Notes: a model not told the origin generated them from the sequence alone. DNA of 64,000 nt from Lysinibacillus xylanilyticus (GCF_001183605.1 NZ_LFXJ01000005.1:1583003-1647002); one strand, 5' to 3'. Counted from the first letter of the stretch, positions 1 to 8,243 are shown. Translations and numbers: made by a program.

Positions 1-44
1 AGCGCCCAAATAACCTTCCGTGTAACAAATCTTATTAAACTAAA

Positions 45-172
45 CTGCCCGTTAGCCATCCATGTAGCGAAAAATCAACACTACACCACAGAAAATGAAA
101 GATTTTTACGTTCTTTCATGGGAGTTCAATAAGAAAAAAAGAGCTGCCTATGCAACTCAATGATCTTCAAAT
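45..172 (-). repeat. Border repeat copy A: hairpin module plus minus-strand terminator
   Basis: This is the first copy of a dispersed intergenic repeat. It starts at a GTTAG border (51-55), continues with a ~70-bp module holding a TGAAAGA/TCTTTCA hairpin (~98-120), and ends with GAGCTGC (141-147) pairing to GCAACTC (152-158). On the minus strand that stem is followed by a T-run (plus-strand A-run 134-140), so it reads as a rho-independent terminator for the gene ending at 212. Related copies lie at 575, 1461, 1591, 2184 and 41318. Confidence 0.8.
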
Positions 173-211
173 AAAGTACCCAGTTAGTTTAATAAGAATA
201 TATTTAATCAA

Positions 212-499
212 TCAAATAGAACTTTGCGGTTTTCTTTTCTTAATTGAATCTGTAATTAATATTAACGCTAAGATTATAAGGCATATTCCCAGTAAAATTG
301 CACCTAGCATACTTACTCCCATTCCTTCAAATCCCCTAATTAACTTCAAGCCAACAAAATGCGTTATGATACTTAGATTTACAAGAATCAACAGAGGAAC
401 ATATACCTTTCTCTTGTTCTTGATTGCCCAAAACAACCCCAAAATACTTAGTAATGAAATGGAAATAGGCAGATAGATAAATAGAACTGAAGCAAACAA
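212..499 (-). CDS. Small three-helix membrane protein of unknown function
   Basis: The predicted 95-residue protein consists almost entirely of three hydrophobic segments (about residues 5-25, 31-50 and 62-83) and ends in a short basic tail, so it should be an integral membrane protein. I do not recognise the family. The start is TTG, supported by GGGGTGG 6-7 bases upstream. The plus-strand frame over the same bases has no credible ribosome site and is a shadow. The gene sits alone between two GTTAG borders (183 and 580), and its stop is followed by the copy A terminator. Confidence 0.65.
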   Translation of the reverse strand: MFASVLFIYLPISISLLSILGLFWAIKNKRKVYVPLLILVNLSIITHFVGLKLIRGFEGMGVSMLGAILLGICLIILALILITDSIKKRKPQSSI

Positions 500-574
500 A
501 GCTAACCACCCCGATATTTATGATTTATCTTATTATACGTACCTTAACATAAATTCCCTTAATTTAACTATCCT

Positions 575-655
575 GTACCGTTAGTTCAATAAGAAAAAAA
601 GAGCTACCTATGCAACTCAATGTTCTCTAATTAACGCACTCCGTTAGTTTAACAA
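575..655 (-). repeat. Border repeat copy B: terminator module between two GTTAG borders
   Basis: GTTAG occurs at 580-584 and again at 643-647. Between them lies the terminator stem (601-618) with the A-run at 594-600 on the plus strand, which is the T-run of a minus-strand terminator. The ~70-bp hairpin module of copies A, C and D is absent. It ends transcription of the gene stopping at 694. Confidence 0.8.
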
Positions 656-693
656 GAAAATAACTTAATTCTTTATCTTTCTTCCCAATATTC

Positions 694-981
694 TTATATG
701 AATTCAAACGCAAACATTAAACCTAAAGGGATAGTTAACCAAAGCAGAGAATTACTTAATATTATTTTAAAATGAGAAGCATTTTCTAATTTGTCTTTGG
801 AAACGAATCTCCACATCAGTAGTACTCCAAAAGCCCATATCGGTATGACTAAAAAGAATTCTGGTGTCAAAGTATCAGATTCACCTAATGCCCCTTCTGC
901 AAAAAACCAAGAAATAAATAATGCAACAAAACCAGTAAATATAACATTACCTATAACTAAAACTTTTTTATCATTCAACAA
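694..981 (-). CDS. Small membrane protein of unknown function
   Basis: This 95-residue protein has hydrophobic stretches near residues 7-26, 42-60 and 74-94 joined by short polar loops, which suggests a three-helix membrane protein. I do not recognise the family. TTG codons at 979-981 and 976-978 can both start the frame; GGAGGG lies just upstream and favours either. The gene ends 47 bases from a GTTAG border and 76 bases from the copy B terminator stem. A second membrane protein lies directly upstream on the same strand, so the two could be co-transcribed. Confidence 0.65.
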   Translation of the reverse strand: MLNDKKVLVIGNVIFTGFVALFISWFFAEGALGESDTLTPEFFLVIPIWAFGVLLMWRFVSKDKLENASHFKIILSNSLLWLTIPLGLMFAFEFI

Positions 982-1016
982 AATCCCTCCGATTACTCGA
1001 ATAACGAAACATCATT

Positions 1017-1307
1017 TCACTTTTTTACGAAATTTAAAATCCACCTTATAACTCCAATCACCAGAATGAGAATACCATTAGCTATTGTTATAAATCCTAA
1101 AAATGCCCCACCATAGCCTGCACCTTCTCCTGTTCCCCCAGAACTCCAATCGTAAAAATGAAGAAGTAAAGCGCCACTTGAAAAACCAATCACTGGAGCA
1201 AGTACCATCATAATGATGCCCGATACCATAAGATTTAATATTCCTTTTCTAAACAACGTAAAGAAAACAACGTTAAGTGATACTAAGATCAAGACATATA
1301 ATATCAA
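1017..1307 (-). CDS. Small glycine-rich membrane protein of unknown function
   Basis: This 96-residue protein has three hydrophobic segments (about 2-17, 26-50, 70-92) and a central loop rich in Gly and Ser (SSGGTGEGAGYGG). No family is recognised. The TTG start is the first possible one, because an in-frame stop lies directly upstream; the nearest good ribosome site (GGGGGG) is ~20 bases away, so the start is weakly supported. It lies 36 bases upstream of the membrane protein at 694-981 and shares its unit between the GTTAG borders at 643 and 1470. Confidence 0.55.
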   Translation of the reverse strand: MILYVLILVSLNVVFFTLFRKGILNLMVSGIIMMVLAPVIGFSSGALLLHFYDWSSGGTGEGAGYGGAFLGFITIANGILILVIGVIRWILNFVKK

Positions 1308-1460
1308 AATTTAATTTTCCACAATCCCCCCCTCGCTTCACTTTACCACAATTAACCATAATATTCATTTAACTATTCTGACTATTAATTGAATAACAAC
1401 AATTCTTTCGAAATCAGCCTAAGAAAAAATGGGATCTCTGTGGAATCCCATCTTGAAGTA

Positions 1461-1590
1461 AAGCACCCCGTTAGCCATCCATGTCGCTTAAAATCAACAC
1501 TACACCACAGAAAATGAAAGATAATTACGTTCTTTCATGGGAGTTCAATAAAAAAAGAGCTGCACATGCAACTCAATGTTCTTCGAGTAA
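1461..1590 (-). repeat. Border repeat copy C: hairpin module plus terminator
   Basis: GCACCCC precedes GTTAG at 1470-1474. The ~70-bp hairpin module (TGAAAGA ... TCTTTCA) and the terminator stem GAGCTGC/GCAACTC (1557-1574) follow. This copy abuts copy D head to tail. Copies C and D fill much of the 390-base gene-free stretch 1308-1698, in which no coding frame was seen. Confidence 0.8.
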
Positions 1591-1689
1591 AGCACCCCGT
1601 TAGCCATCCATGTAGCGCAAAATCAACACTACACCACAGAAAATGAAAGATTTTTACGTTCTTTCATGGGAGTAAAGCACCCCGTTAGT
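1591..1689 (-). repeat. Border repeat copy D: hairpin module without terminator
   Basis: GTTAG at 1599-1603 is followed by the same ~70-bp hairpin module as copy C. The sequence then passes straight into the next AAAGCACCCCGTTAG border (GTTAG 1684-1688), so the terminator half is missing. The stop codon of the next gene lies only 15 bases beyond that border. Confidence 0.8.
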
Positions 1690-1698
1690 GGAAAAGAC

Positions 1699-2139
1699 TT
1701 ACTTAACTTCAATTACAAAGTCATAACTCGAACTTCCTTTTTCCCAATGTGCAGAAACACTATAAATATAAACCCCTTTTTCTTTTGGCACTAATAGAAC
1801 ATTGTCATTTAATCGGATATTCTCCATTTCGTTTTTATTAAACCACATAGATGCGCTCAACGTATTTTCTAGTGGTTTACGATTAAATTCTATTTTTAAT
1901 TCAGCTCCAGGTGATACAACAACAGGTTTAAGTTTTTGATGTTTAATAATATCCGGCGGGGAAATCTTATCAACACATTGAACGTTAATAAGCCCACCCC
2001 AACAATAAGAACCTTGTGCCACTTCTACAGTATTATTTTCAATAGTTATAGTTGGTTTAGGTGGTTTAAGGTTAAATACAAAATAAATCACACCTACTAA
2101 TACAACTACAGCTAACAAAGAAATTAATACCTTTTTCAT
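1699..2139 (-). CDS. Membrane-anchored extracytoplasmic protein of unknown function
   Basis: From the ATG at 2139 the protein has 146 residues. An N-terminal hydrophobic segment (about residues 4-21) without a lipobox cysteine acts as an uncleaved anchor or signal. The rest is beta-rich, with two cysteines (SYCWGG and VQCVD) that could form a disulfide outside the cell. The start is set by GGGGGGAAGCG directly upstream; a longer reading from 2169 would include this ribosome site. The family is not recognised. It is the only gene between the GTTAG borders at 1684 and 2191. Confidence 0.7.
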   Translation of the reverse strand: MKKVLISLLAVVVLVGVIYFVFNLKPPKPTITIENNTVEVAQGSYCWGGLINVQCVDKISPPDIIKHQKLKPVVVSPGAELKIEFNRKPLENTLSASMWFNKNEMENIRLNDNVLLVPKEKGVYIYSVSAHWEKGSSSYDFVIEVK

Positions 2140-2183
2140 ACGCTTCCCCCCTATTGTTTCAAACGACACCTTATTCCACTAAA

Positions 2184-2258
2184 ACGCACCGTTAGTTCAA
2201 TAAGAAATAAGAGCTGTCTAAGCAGCTCAATGGTCTTCAAGTTAAGCACCCCGTTGCA
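2184..2258 (-). repeat. Border repeat copy E: terminator module between two borders
   Basis: GTTAG at 2191-2195 and a GTTGC variant at 2253-2257 flank a perfect GAGCTG/CAGCTC stem (2211-2228) whose minus-strand 3' side is T-rich. It would terminate the lipoprotein gene that ends at 2293. Here both arms differ from copies A-C but still pair, a compensatory change. Confidence 0.8.
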
Positions 2259-2292
2259 TAAGTACAATATTTCACATGATTTCTACTGTTCT

Positions 2293-2748
2293 TTATTCCG
2301 AAACTCGAAAGTTAAAAGAATTGCCAACTTCCGAAGAACACTCACTTAAATAATATTCAACTCCATTCTCTGTATTTCTTGATTCTATATTAGAACAAGA
2401 CGTACTTTCTATTCCTTTTCCAGTACCTGCATATCCATCCTGTGAATTATCATAAGTATATTGAATTTTGTTACCATTATAATTTAAATTATAGAAAATA
2501 GGGTCTCCTTCAATAGTGTACATTGTGATACGAATTTCATCTTTAGCACCCTTCTCAACATTTTCTATAAAACTCTCAAATCTATCTAAGTTACTAATTT
2601 CTCCATGAAGATTGACTACATCTCCATTCTCTATTGCCTCCTCAGAAGAATAAGATTTCTTTGGATTGTTAATTTCACTTTCTTGTTGGCAACCAAGTAA
2701 CACTATTGATAAAAGTATTAAAGACAAAATTAAACTAATTTTTTTCAA
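2293..2748 (-). CDS. Small lipoprotein of unknown function
   Basis: Starting at the TTG at 2748 (AGGGGTG lies 8 bases upstream) the protein opens with a lipoprotein signal: lysines, a hydrophobic core and the lipobox LLGC, so it should be attached to the outer face of the membrane through that cysteine. The mature part of ~130 residues is acidic with two further cysteines near the C-terminus. A longer frame from 2823 is open but adds a non-signal N-terminus. No family is recognised. It is followed by terminator copy E. Confidence 0.7.
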   Translation of the reverse strand: MKKISLILSLILLSIVLLGCQQESEINNPKKSYSSEEAIENGDVVNLHGEISNLDRFESFIENVEKGAKDEIRITMYTIEGDPIFYNLNYNGNKIQYTYDNSQDGYAGTGKGIESTSCSNIESRNTENGVEYYLSECSSEVGNSFNFRVSE

Positions 2749-2925
2749 ATTAATCACACCCCTATATAAAGTTAGTCGTTTTTCTTTTACTTTCGTTTCA
2801 AAATTCAAAAAATTATGCATCACTTCAATTAACCTGTCAGTTAGCAGAATAAGAAAAAAACTGTCAATCTATTTTGACATTCAACTCTTGTACCAAATTG
2901 TTGAATTACTTCTTAAATAAACGAA

Positions 2926-3038
2926 TTAGTTCAATACAAAAACTATAATCGAAATCGGTAAAGTATATAAAAAACTGATTGGTGTAGCAAGTACTAATAT
3001 AAAATAATAATACCTGTAATTACTAAACTCATAGCCAT
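2926..3038 (-). pseudogene. Frameshifted small membrane peptide gene
   Basis: A ribosome site (AGGTGAGG) precedes ATG at 3038, giving MAMSLVITGIIILY and then a stop. A frame shifted at that point continues LATPISFLYTLPISIIVFVLN to a stop at 2926. Joined, the two make a ~37-residue hydrophobic peptide. A 2-base insertion in the TTATATTAG stretch is the simplest explanation. A degenerate border motif (GTTAG at 2840-2844) lies downstream. The family is unknown. Confidence 0.35.
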
Positions 3039-3088
3039 AAAACCTCACCTCTTTTATTGTTGGTTTTACCATAAAAATACAATCATCC

Positions 3089-3271
3089 TTGTTAAACATT
3101 ACTGCTCCGTTAATACAATCAGAAGCGTTTACAGCTACTGGCACTACAGGGAATGTAATTCAAAAATTTGAAGCAGATAATGGAGGTTTAAAAGAGATTC
3201 TAAAACAAGAGATGGCTAAAGCTTTAGTTACAGCAATATTAGAACGCCCTGCATTACCAATCGCCTATTAA
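3089..3271 (+). pseudogene. Unidentified coding fragment
   Basis: This plus-strand frame encodes ~50 residues that read like real protein (IQKFEADNGGLKEILKQEM, then KALVTAILERPALPIAY) and ends in TAA. No ribosome site supports the TTG start, and the sequence to its left belongs to a minus-strand frame. It is probably the C-terminal remnant of a larger gene. I cannot name the family. Confidence 0.3.
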
Positions 3272-3418
3272 ACCTCAACCTAGTTACTCTCTCGTTATAC
3301 CATATTTTAAGAAAAACTCCTTTTTCAAAAAGCCCCCCTCATTGGACAATAATTTTGAATCACGGTGCACTATATCAGCAAACATACCTGATGGGTTAAT
3401 AGACGCAAAAACGTCAAC

Positions 3419-3450
3419 AAAAAAAGCGTCAATCCTTGTTGGATCAACGC
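3419..3450 (-). terminator. Terminator of the SET-domain gene
   Basis: On the minus strand GCGTTGATCC and GGATTGACGC pair (two wobble positions) around a short loop and are followed by seven Ts. It lies 22 bases past the stop at 3472. Confidence 0.7.
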
Positions 3451-3471
3451 CCCGATTTATTTTAAATCCTT

Positions 3472-3849
3472 TTATTCCTGATCAAACCATAGTAGCTCTT
3501 TGTCATCAACATCGCCGTTATAATTGATTAAAATTTCATCTCCTGCTTTTATATCCGTATAAGCAAAGAAGTCAAATGTGCGATTTTTAAAATTAATCTC
3601 ATATATTGCATTAGGTTCATAAGAATGGTTAAACAACATTCCATAACCAAGAAGGATAGCTGTTTGACCTATCCCATACTCAAAAGCATAATCAGCGAGT
3701 AAAGTTTGCTCAATGTATTGATGCTGTTCGTTTGGATAAGAAATGACAGGTGCTTCGTGTAAAAGCTCTCCTTTTTTGATATCACATGTTGCAAATACCC
3801 CTCTATTGAATTCTCCATCACTTAATGGAGATGTTTTTATCTCAATCAT
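3472..3849 (-). CDS. SET-domain protein (putative lysine methyltransferase-like)
   Basis: The 125-residue protein carries the two signature SET motifs: GYGMLFNHSYEPNA (N-H-S and P-N-A of the cofactor pocket) and GDEILINYNGD near the C-terminus. The N-terminal GVFATCDIKKGELL matches the family's first strand. SET proteins transfer methyl groups from S-adenosylmethionine to lysines; small stand-alone bacterial versions have mostly unknown substrates. Start ATG at 3849 is preferred because AGGAG lies 7 bases upstream; the GTG at 3867 would place that site inside the gene. It is monocistronic, with a terminator behind it. Confidence 0.85.
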   Translation of the reverse strand: MIEIKTSPLSDGEFNRGVFATCDIKKGELLHEAPVISYPNEQHQYIEQTLLADYAFEYGIGQTAILLGYGMLFNHSYEPNAIYEINFKNRTFDFFAYTDIKAGDEILINYNGDVDDKELLWFDQE

Positions 3850-4071
3850 ATTTGGTCTCCTACTCACTTTTAAAATATTCTTTCTAGCTTTAACATAATT
3901 TTAACATTGAGGTCTTTTTAAATCTGCGTCGTTTGCCTAAGTATGTTACTTCAAAATCTTTTCAGAGTAAGAGGTAATTTTATTCAAACTAGCATAAATT
4001 GTCTGATCAAAAACGTCAATATAAAAATAACGCCATCTACTCTTTAAAAACTTCGTTGATCATTTATACGT

Positions 4072-4281
4072 TTAGCGTGACTCTTTTGGTGGTTGGCAGA
4101 CGTCACATTTACGTTGATGTTTATTTTTAAATTTAGTAAATGTTTTTTCAAATTTGCTTCCACATGCACATTTAAATAGTAACTTTTGAGAAAAACCGTG
4201 ATATTCTGTCGTTAGTAACTTACTTTCCGAATTATTCTCAACAAATTCTTTAATTTTATCAATCGTCCATTTTTTATTCAA
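4072..4281 (-). CDS. Small zinc-finger-like protein of unknown function
   Basis: This 69-residue basic protein contains CACG and CDVC pairs ~20 residues apart (FKCACGSKF ... RKCDVCQPP), the spacing of a zinc ribbon or treble clef. The N-terminal half (WTIDKIKEFVENNS) looks like a small helical region as seen in nuclease-associated zinc proteins. Function is unknown. The TTG start has AGAGGTG upstream at good spacing. The flanking stretches 3868-4071 and 4282-4566 hold no gene I can see. Confidence 0.6.
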   Translation of the reverse strand: MNKKWTIDKIKEFVENNSESKLLTTEYHGFSQKLLFKCACGSKFEKTFTKFKNKHQRKCDVCQPPKESR

Positions 4282-4566
4282 TCTCTTACACCTCTATATT
4301 TTATCTCAATGCGAAGTCTTTCTAAGCATCCGTTCAATTATAAGGAACGTCTTAATACCTTAAGCTACTTATTATAACATGAACTGGTACATAATTAAAC
4401 AGATTCAAGATATCGTTATCTAACATCTCACTACAAATATTGATGCGTCAACGATTTCCATTCCCCAAAAGTCGGCATTTCTAATGTTAAAAGTTCCACC
4501 TTCCCGAAATTCGGAAAGACTTTAGAAAGATCTATTATGCGGGTCCTCCAACCATAATTGCATACA

Positions 4567-4881
4567 TCAAATTCCAATCATTTGTTTTAGTTGTTCAAAA
4601 GGTACATATCCAACAATGGGTTCATATGATTTATTGTGAATAATCAAACGGGAATGAGGAATTCCCATTACCTTAAATTCTGCTGCAATATCTGGGCTTT
4701 TTTCAACATTCACTTTGATAATTTTTATCTTACCATTGAATTCTTCACTGAGTTGATTAAGAACTCCTGCAAGCATTTTACATGGGCCACACCACTCGGC
4801 CCAGAAATTTAATAACACCATTTTTTTAGTTTTCAAGTGCTCACTTAACTCTTTCTTTGTTGTTACATGAACTATCGACAT
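4567..4881 (-). CDS. Thioredoxin
   Basis: A 104-residue thioredoxin-fold protein with the active site WCGPC at residues 30-34 and the cis-proline loop GIPHS near residue 76 (Thr is more usual after the Pro). Thioredoxins reduce protein disulfides in the cytoplasm using electrons from thioredoxin reductase. A thioredoxin-reductase-like flavoprotein and an Rrf2 regulator lie directly upstream on the same strand, suggesting a redox module. GGGGGAAAAG upstream of ATG supports the start. It is probably an accessory thioredoxin and not the housekeeping trxA, which I infer from this context. Confidence 0.85.
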   Translation of the reverse strand: MSIVHVTTKKELSEHLKTKKMVLLNFWAEWCGPCKMLAGVLNQLSEEFNGKIKIIKVNVEKSPDIAAEFKVMGIPHSRLIIHNKSYEPIVGYVPFEQLKQMIGI

Positions 4882-5011
4882 AATTCTTTTCCCCCTTTGT
4901 GGAAATACAAATCTTGAAGTTATAATATGCTAATAATTATTATTAGACCCTACTCTCTCTCTTTATCCCACATTAAAGATCTTTAATATCCATAATTAAG
5001 CGAAAGATTTT

Positions 5012-5908
5012 TTAAATAATACTGTCGAAAACAACTGCCATCGCGGCTTTATATCCCTCAGCCGCCGCAACAATTAATGAAGACTGGCCTAAATTTGCTG
5101 TTTCCCCCGCTGCATAAACATTTTCCTGTGACGTACGCCCTGCTGCATCCACAACAATGCTACCATTTTCATTTAAATGACAACCAAGCTGCTCTGCAAA
5201 ACGGTTTGGACGCACAAAGTTTGGCACTATAAAACCTCCAACTCTTTCTATTTCAAAACCTGAACTAAACACTATTTTGTTTAAGTAACCGTCTACACCA
5301 TGAAGATTCTGAATAGGTTCAGTAATGACCGTTATGTCTTTTCTTTCAAGTGCATTCAATGCCGGAGCAGAAAGTTCATGACCATTTGTGGCTATCACTA
5401 AATCCTCTGACCAGTTATAAACAAGCTTCCCTTTAAAAAGGGTCTGTTCTTCATTTTCAGAAATAATAATGAGAGGTTGATCTCTTAATTCCCACCCATC
5501 ACAAGTTGGACAGCTGAATAAACTTTTCCCATAATACTTTCGAATATCCGGAATTGACGGGAATTCCTCTTGAATACCTGTCGCCAATATAATTCTCTCA
5601 GCAACATACTCAACTTCTTCTAAAGTCTCAATTTTAAACAAGCCATTTGGTTGTTTCGTAATATTTATAACTGTGTTTTGAAAATAATGAACTGACGGGT
5701 ATTTTTCCACATCATTCAAAGCTACTTCTTTAAACTTAGCTGGTTTAATACCATCCCGTGTAAGAAATCCATGTGATTCCTGAGTCACACGATTCCGATT
5801 TGTTCCATTATCAAATAACGCGACTTTTTTCCGAGATCTTCCTAAAATCAAACTAGCGTTTAGCCCAGCGCCACCTGCACCTATAATTGCACAATCAAAT
5901 AATTCCAT
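5012..5908 (-). CDS. Thioredoxin-reductase-like FAD/NAD(P) oxidoreductase
   Basis: The protein of ~298 residues begins with the FAD-binding GAGGAG fingerprint (residues ~10-15), has a central redox pair CPTCDGWE (Cys ~133 and ~136) and a C-terminal ATG/AGE FAD signature (VYAAGETANLGQ), the layout of low-molecular-weight thioredoxin reductases. The NAD(P) part is divergent, lacking a clear GxGxxA, so the electron donor is uncertain. The start is one of two adjacent ATGs at 5908/5911 behind AAGGAGAG. Together with the thioredoxin downstream and the Rrf2 regulator upstream it probably forms a disulfide-reduction or redox-sensing unit. Confidence 0.85.
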   Translation of the reverse strand: MELFDCAIIGAGGAGLNASLILGRSRKKVALFDNGTNRNRVTQESHGFLTRDGIKPAKFKEVALNDVEKYPSVHYFQNTVINITKQPNGLFKIETLEEVEYVAERIILATGIQEEFPSIPDIRKYYGKSLFSCPTCDGWELRDQPLIIISENEEQTLFKGKLVYNWSEDLVIATNGHELSAPALNALERKDITVITEPIQNLHGVDGYLNKIVFSSGFEIERVGGFIVPNFVRPNRFAEQLGCHLNENGSIVVDAAGRTSQENVYAAGETANLGQSSLIVAAAEGYKAAMAVVFDSII

Positions 5909-6115
5909 CATATAACTCTCCTTCATAAGTTGTTTAGAGTACCTGTTGTTTCGGCTCTAATTGAAGTTTTAAAATAGAATGATTCTAAGCATAACCACCT
6001 GAAAGTTGGTAGAAGTAAGACATTAGATAGATGTCGTTAGCTTTAATCAAAGACTTAAAAGACTCTTCATATCCACAATTATTAAAAAAAATAATGGTGG
6101 ACTATTCATCCACTA

Positions 6116-6502
6116 CTATTTTTTCACAAGATCCGATATTTTTCTATTTCTTAACTCATTCTCCAGTGTTTCCTCTGCAGATAGCATTACTTCTTTTATT
6201 ACACACTTAGGATCGTTATATAAACAACAATCAAACAATGACGATTTGCCTTCAATTGCATGTATTATATCTAGAAATGAAATATCTTCCCAATTCCGAC
6301 TAAGTGTATAACCACCATTGGCACCCGATACAGAATTAATCATTCCCTCTTTTACTAACTTAGTTAAGATCTTAGACAAATACGTAGGAGAAACATCTTG
6401 CATCTCAGCTAATTGTTGGACACCTACTGGTTTATTTGTTGCTTCCTTGGCAAGAAAAAGCATTGTATGTAGTGCATAATTTGTAGCTTTAGAATATTTC
6501 AT
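6116..6502 (-). CDS. Rrf2-family transcriptional regulator
   Basis: The 128-residue protein starts MKYSKATNYALHTMLFLA, the typical Rrf2 N-terminus. A winged helix follows (VQQLAEMQDVSPTYLSKIL for recognition, then GGYTLSR for the wing) and three cysteines near the C-terminus (DCCLYNDPKC). Rrf2 proteins sense iron-sulfur status, nitric oxide, redox or cysteine metabolites, often through such cysteines. The spacing differs from the NsrR/IscR cluster motif, so thiol sensing is more likely (inference). ATG at 6502 follows GAGGTGG. The adjacent flavoprotein and thioredoxin genes are its likely targets. Confidence 0.88.
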   Translation of the reverse strand: MKYSKATNYALHTMLFLAKEATNKPVGVQQLAEMQDVSPTYLSKILTKLVKEGMINSVSGANGGYTLSRNWEDISFLDIIHAIEGKSSLFDCCLYNDPKCVIKEVMLSAEETLENELRNRKISDLVKK

Positions 6503-6616
6503 AATCTTTATCCACCTCAATTAGAGACTTTACATATCTATAATAGCATTGAATTTTAGTTACTTCAATATTCATGTCTTTTGAGGTGAAAATCAACCAT
6601 CTTTGAAAGATAGCGG

Positions 6617-7135
6617 CTAACTTTGTCTTTTTAAAATGGCAAGCATCTGAAAAATCGGTCCTCTATGATGTGACTCATGTTCAAGGAGATGATAAATAAC
6701 CCACTCAGGTGTGACATCGTAATGTGGAAGACTTCTAGATGTACGCCAATCCTCTATGTCCATTGAGCGAAAATGGAAAAGCAGTTCATCACGGACACAT
6801 TGTAGACGATATAAATGTTCATCTAAAGTTTGACCCTCTATATGGCTCAATGTGTCATCCTCATTACGGTCTTCATGAGAAAATAAGGAACGAATCTTTG
6901 TATCCCATTTACCGCCTAGAACCTCTTCATAGAGCCAGTCGGCTTCAATTAGAGCTATATGATATAACAACGATCCAATGGAGTGATCGTTTAGTTTGGC
7001 ATCGAGCTGTTGCTGACTTATTCCTGAAATTTTTTCTAAAAGCGTACGCCGAACATCTTCTAAACACCATATCCAGCGACCTATCTCTGTTTCAAAATCT
7101 GACACGGGAACGACAACCAAATTTTTTCTCTCCAT
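6617..7135 (-). CDS. DinB-family putative metal-dependent protein
   Basis: This 172-residue protein shows the DinB/DUF664 four-helix pattern: a first-helix WCLEDVRRTLLEKI, a metal His in LLYHIALIEADWLY and the C-terminal HLLEHESHHRGPIFQML that supplies further ligands. DinB members include bacillithiol transferases and mycothiol-dependent enzymes; many are uncharacterised. The ATG at 7135 follows a GGAG-containing stretch. A plus-strand frame over it is a shadow. Confidence 0.85.
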   Translation of the reverse strand: MERKNLVVVPVSDFETEIGRWIWCLEDVRRTLLEKISGISQQQLDAKLNDHSIGSLLYHIALIEADWLYEEVLGGKWDTKIRSLFSHEDRNEDDTLSHIEGQTLDEHLYRLQCVRDELLFHFRSMDIEDWRTSRSLPHYDVTPEWVIYHLLEHESHHRGPIFQMLAILKRQS

Positions 7136-7244
7136 CTTATTTCTCCTCCGTATTCCTCAAATTTGCCCATTTGCTCTGTGATCAAAAACCCCACTTAAAA
7201 TAGCCGTTCGTTGATCAACTGCCGCTCCTCTCGCTCAACTAACA

Positions 7245-8078
7245 CTAAACCATATATTGTTTTGCATGAATAACGTTTGTATCTTCCTTTCCATACAATA
7301 CGTTCTTTGGATTAATAATGATGATTAAAACGGCTACAATGAAGTAAAAAATGGCGTTATACATGAGTAAATCAATTAATTTACCGTTTATTAAGCCCAG
7401 AAAAAAATTAAAGAATTGGTGGATAATGATTGGGACGATTAAATTTTGATTTAAATTATGAAATGCTGTCATGACGATTTTAGTAGACATGATTGCAATC
7501 ATAAAGAGTAGAATATATTTGATTAAATCAATGCCCACATACCCTGTAGTAAACCATAAGGGTAGATGCCACATCCCCCACCAAAACCCTATTATTATCG
7601 AAGCTTTTAATGGCGAATGCTTTTTTTTGAGCTCCATTTGAGCGAAACCTCTCCACCCTAATTCTTCTCCTAGTGGCCCAGAAAGAAGGTGATTAAAAAA
7701 GTAATAGATTAACATTCCCCATGAAGAAACAGTAAAAATAGAGTCTACTTCACTAGTATTAGATACAATATACAAAATCATCAAAAATATGAAAGCTTGA
7801 ATCATAATTGCAATGAAAATCACAGAAAACTTAAGTTTATTCTTGAATTTATCTTTTACAAATTGCATAAAACTTTGCCCAGGATAAATTTTTTTAAATA
7901 ATATTGCAAAAGCAAAGGTTGAGGACCAAGCTGATATACAGAGCATTACATTAAAAATCCATTTAGGAAATCCTAACACGCTTGTGGCACCTACAAGACA
8001 AAAAAGTGGCAAAAAAATGATATTGGTCAGTAAAATAAAGCTTGCTACTGGTTTTTTTAGTTTCTTTTCTCTATTCAT
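7245..8078 (-). CDS. CPBP-family intramembrane glutamic endopeptidase
   Basis: The protein of 277 residues has about eight hydrophobic segments and the CPBP/Abi motifs EELGWRGF (residues ~138-145), WWGMWHLPLW and a later HQFFN, which provide the catalytic Glu and His residues inside the membrane. The family cleaves membrane-embedded substrates; bacterial members act in prenyl-peptide processing or bacteriocin self-immunity. ATG at 8078 is chosen because CGGGGA lies 7 bases upstream; a TTG at 8096 would engulf it. It stands alone, so no substrate can be inferred. Confidence 0.88.
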   Translation of the reverse strand: MNREKKLKKPVASFILLTNIIFLPLFCLVGATSVLGFPKWIFNVMLCISAWSSTFAFAILFKKIYPGQSFMQFVKDKFKNKLKFSVIFIAIMIQAFIFLMILYIVSNTSEVDSIFTVSSWGMLIYYFFNHLLSGPLGEELGWRGFAQMELKKKHSPLKASIIIGFWWGMWHLPLWFTTGYVGIDLIKYILLFMIAIMSTKIVMTAFHNLNQNLIVPIIIHQFFNFFLGLINGKLIDLLMYNAIFYFIVAVLIIIINPKNVLYGKEDTNVIHAKQYMV

Positions 8079-8211
8079 GTATTTTCCCCGCTTCAAACTA
8101 AGTATTTCATAAAAATAATATGACTTATATTTATGAATACCTTTACCTTAAACCTAGGAGTTACTCACAGGTCAATACTTTTACTACCTCAAAATTCACG
8201 AATGAAAAAAT

Positions 8212-8243
8212 AAAAAATACCCTTCAAAAACTTAAAGGGTAAT
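8212..8243 (-). terminator. Terminator of the lipoprotein gene
   Basis: On the minus strand TACCCTTTAAG and GAAGGGTA form a stem followed by TTTTTT. It begins 15 bases past the stop codon at 8258. Confidence 0.75.

Noticed and set aside
51..2257. True integron attC sites at the GTTAG borders
   Set aside because: GTTAGTT and GTTAGCC do not fit the GTTRRRY core, the arms are not attC-like, and no integrase gene lies in the window. Kept only as a cassette-like hypothesis.
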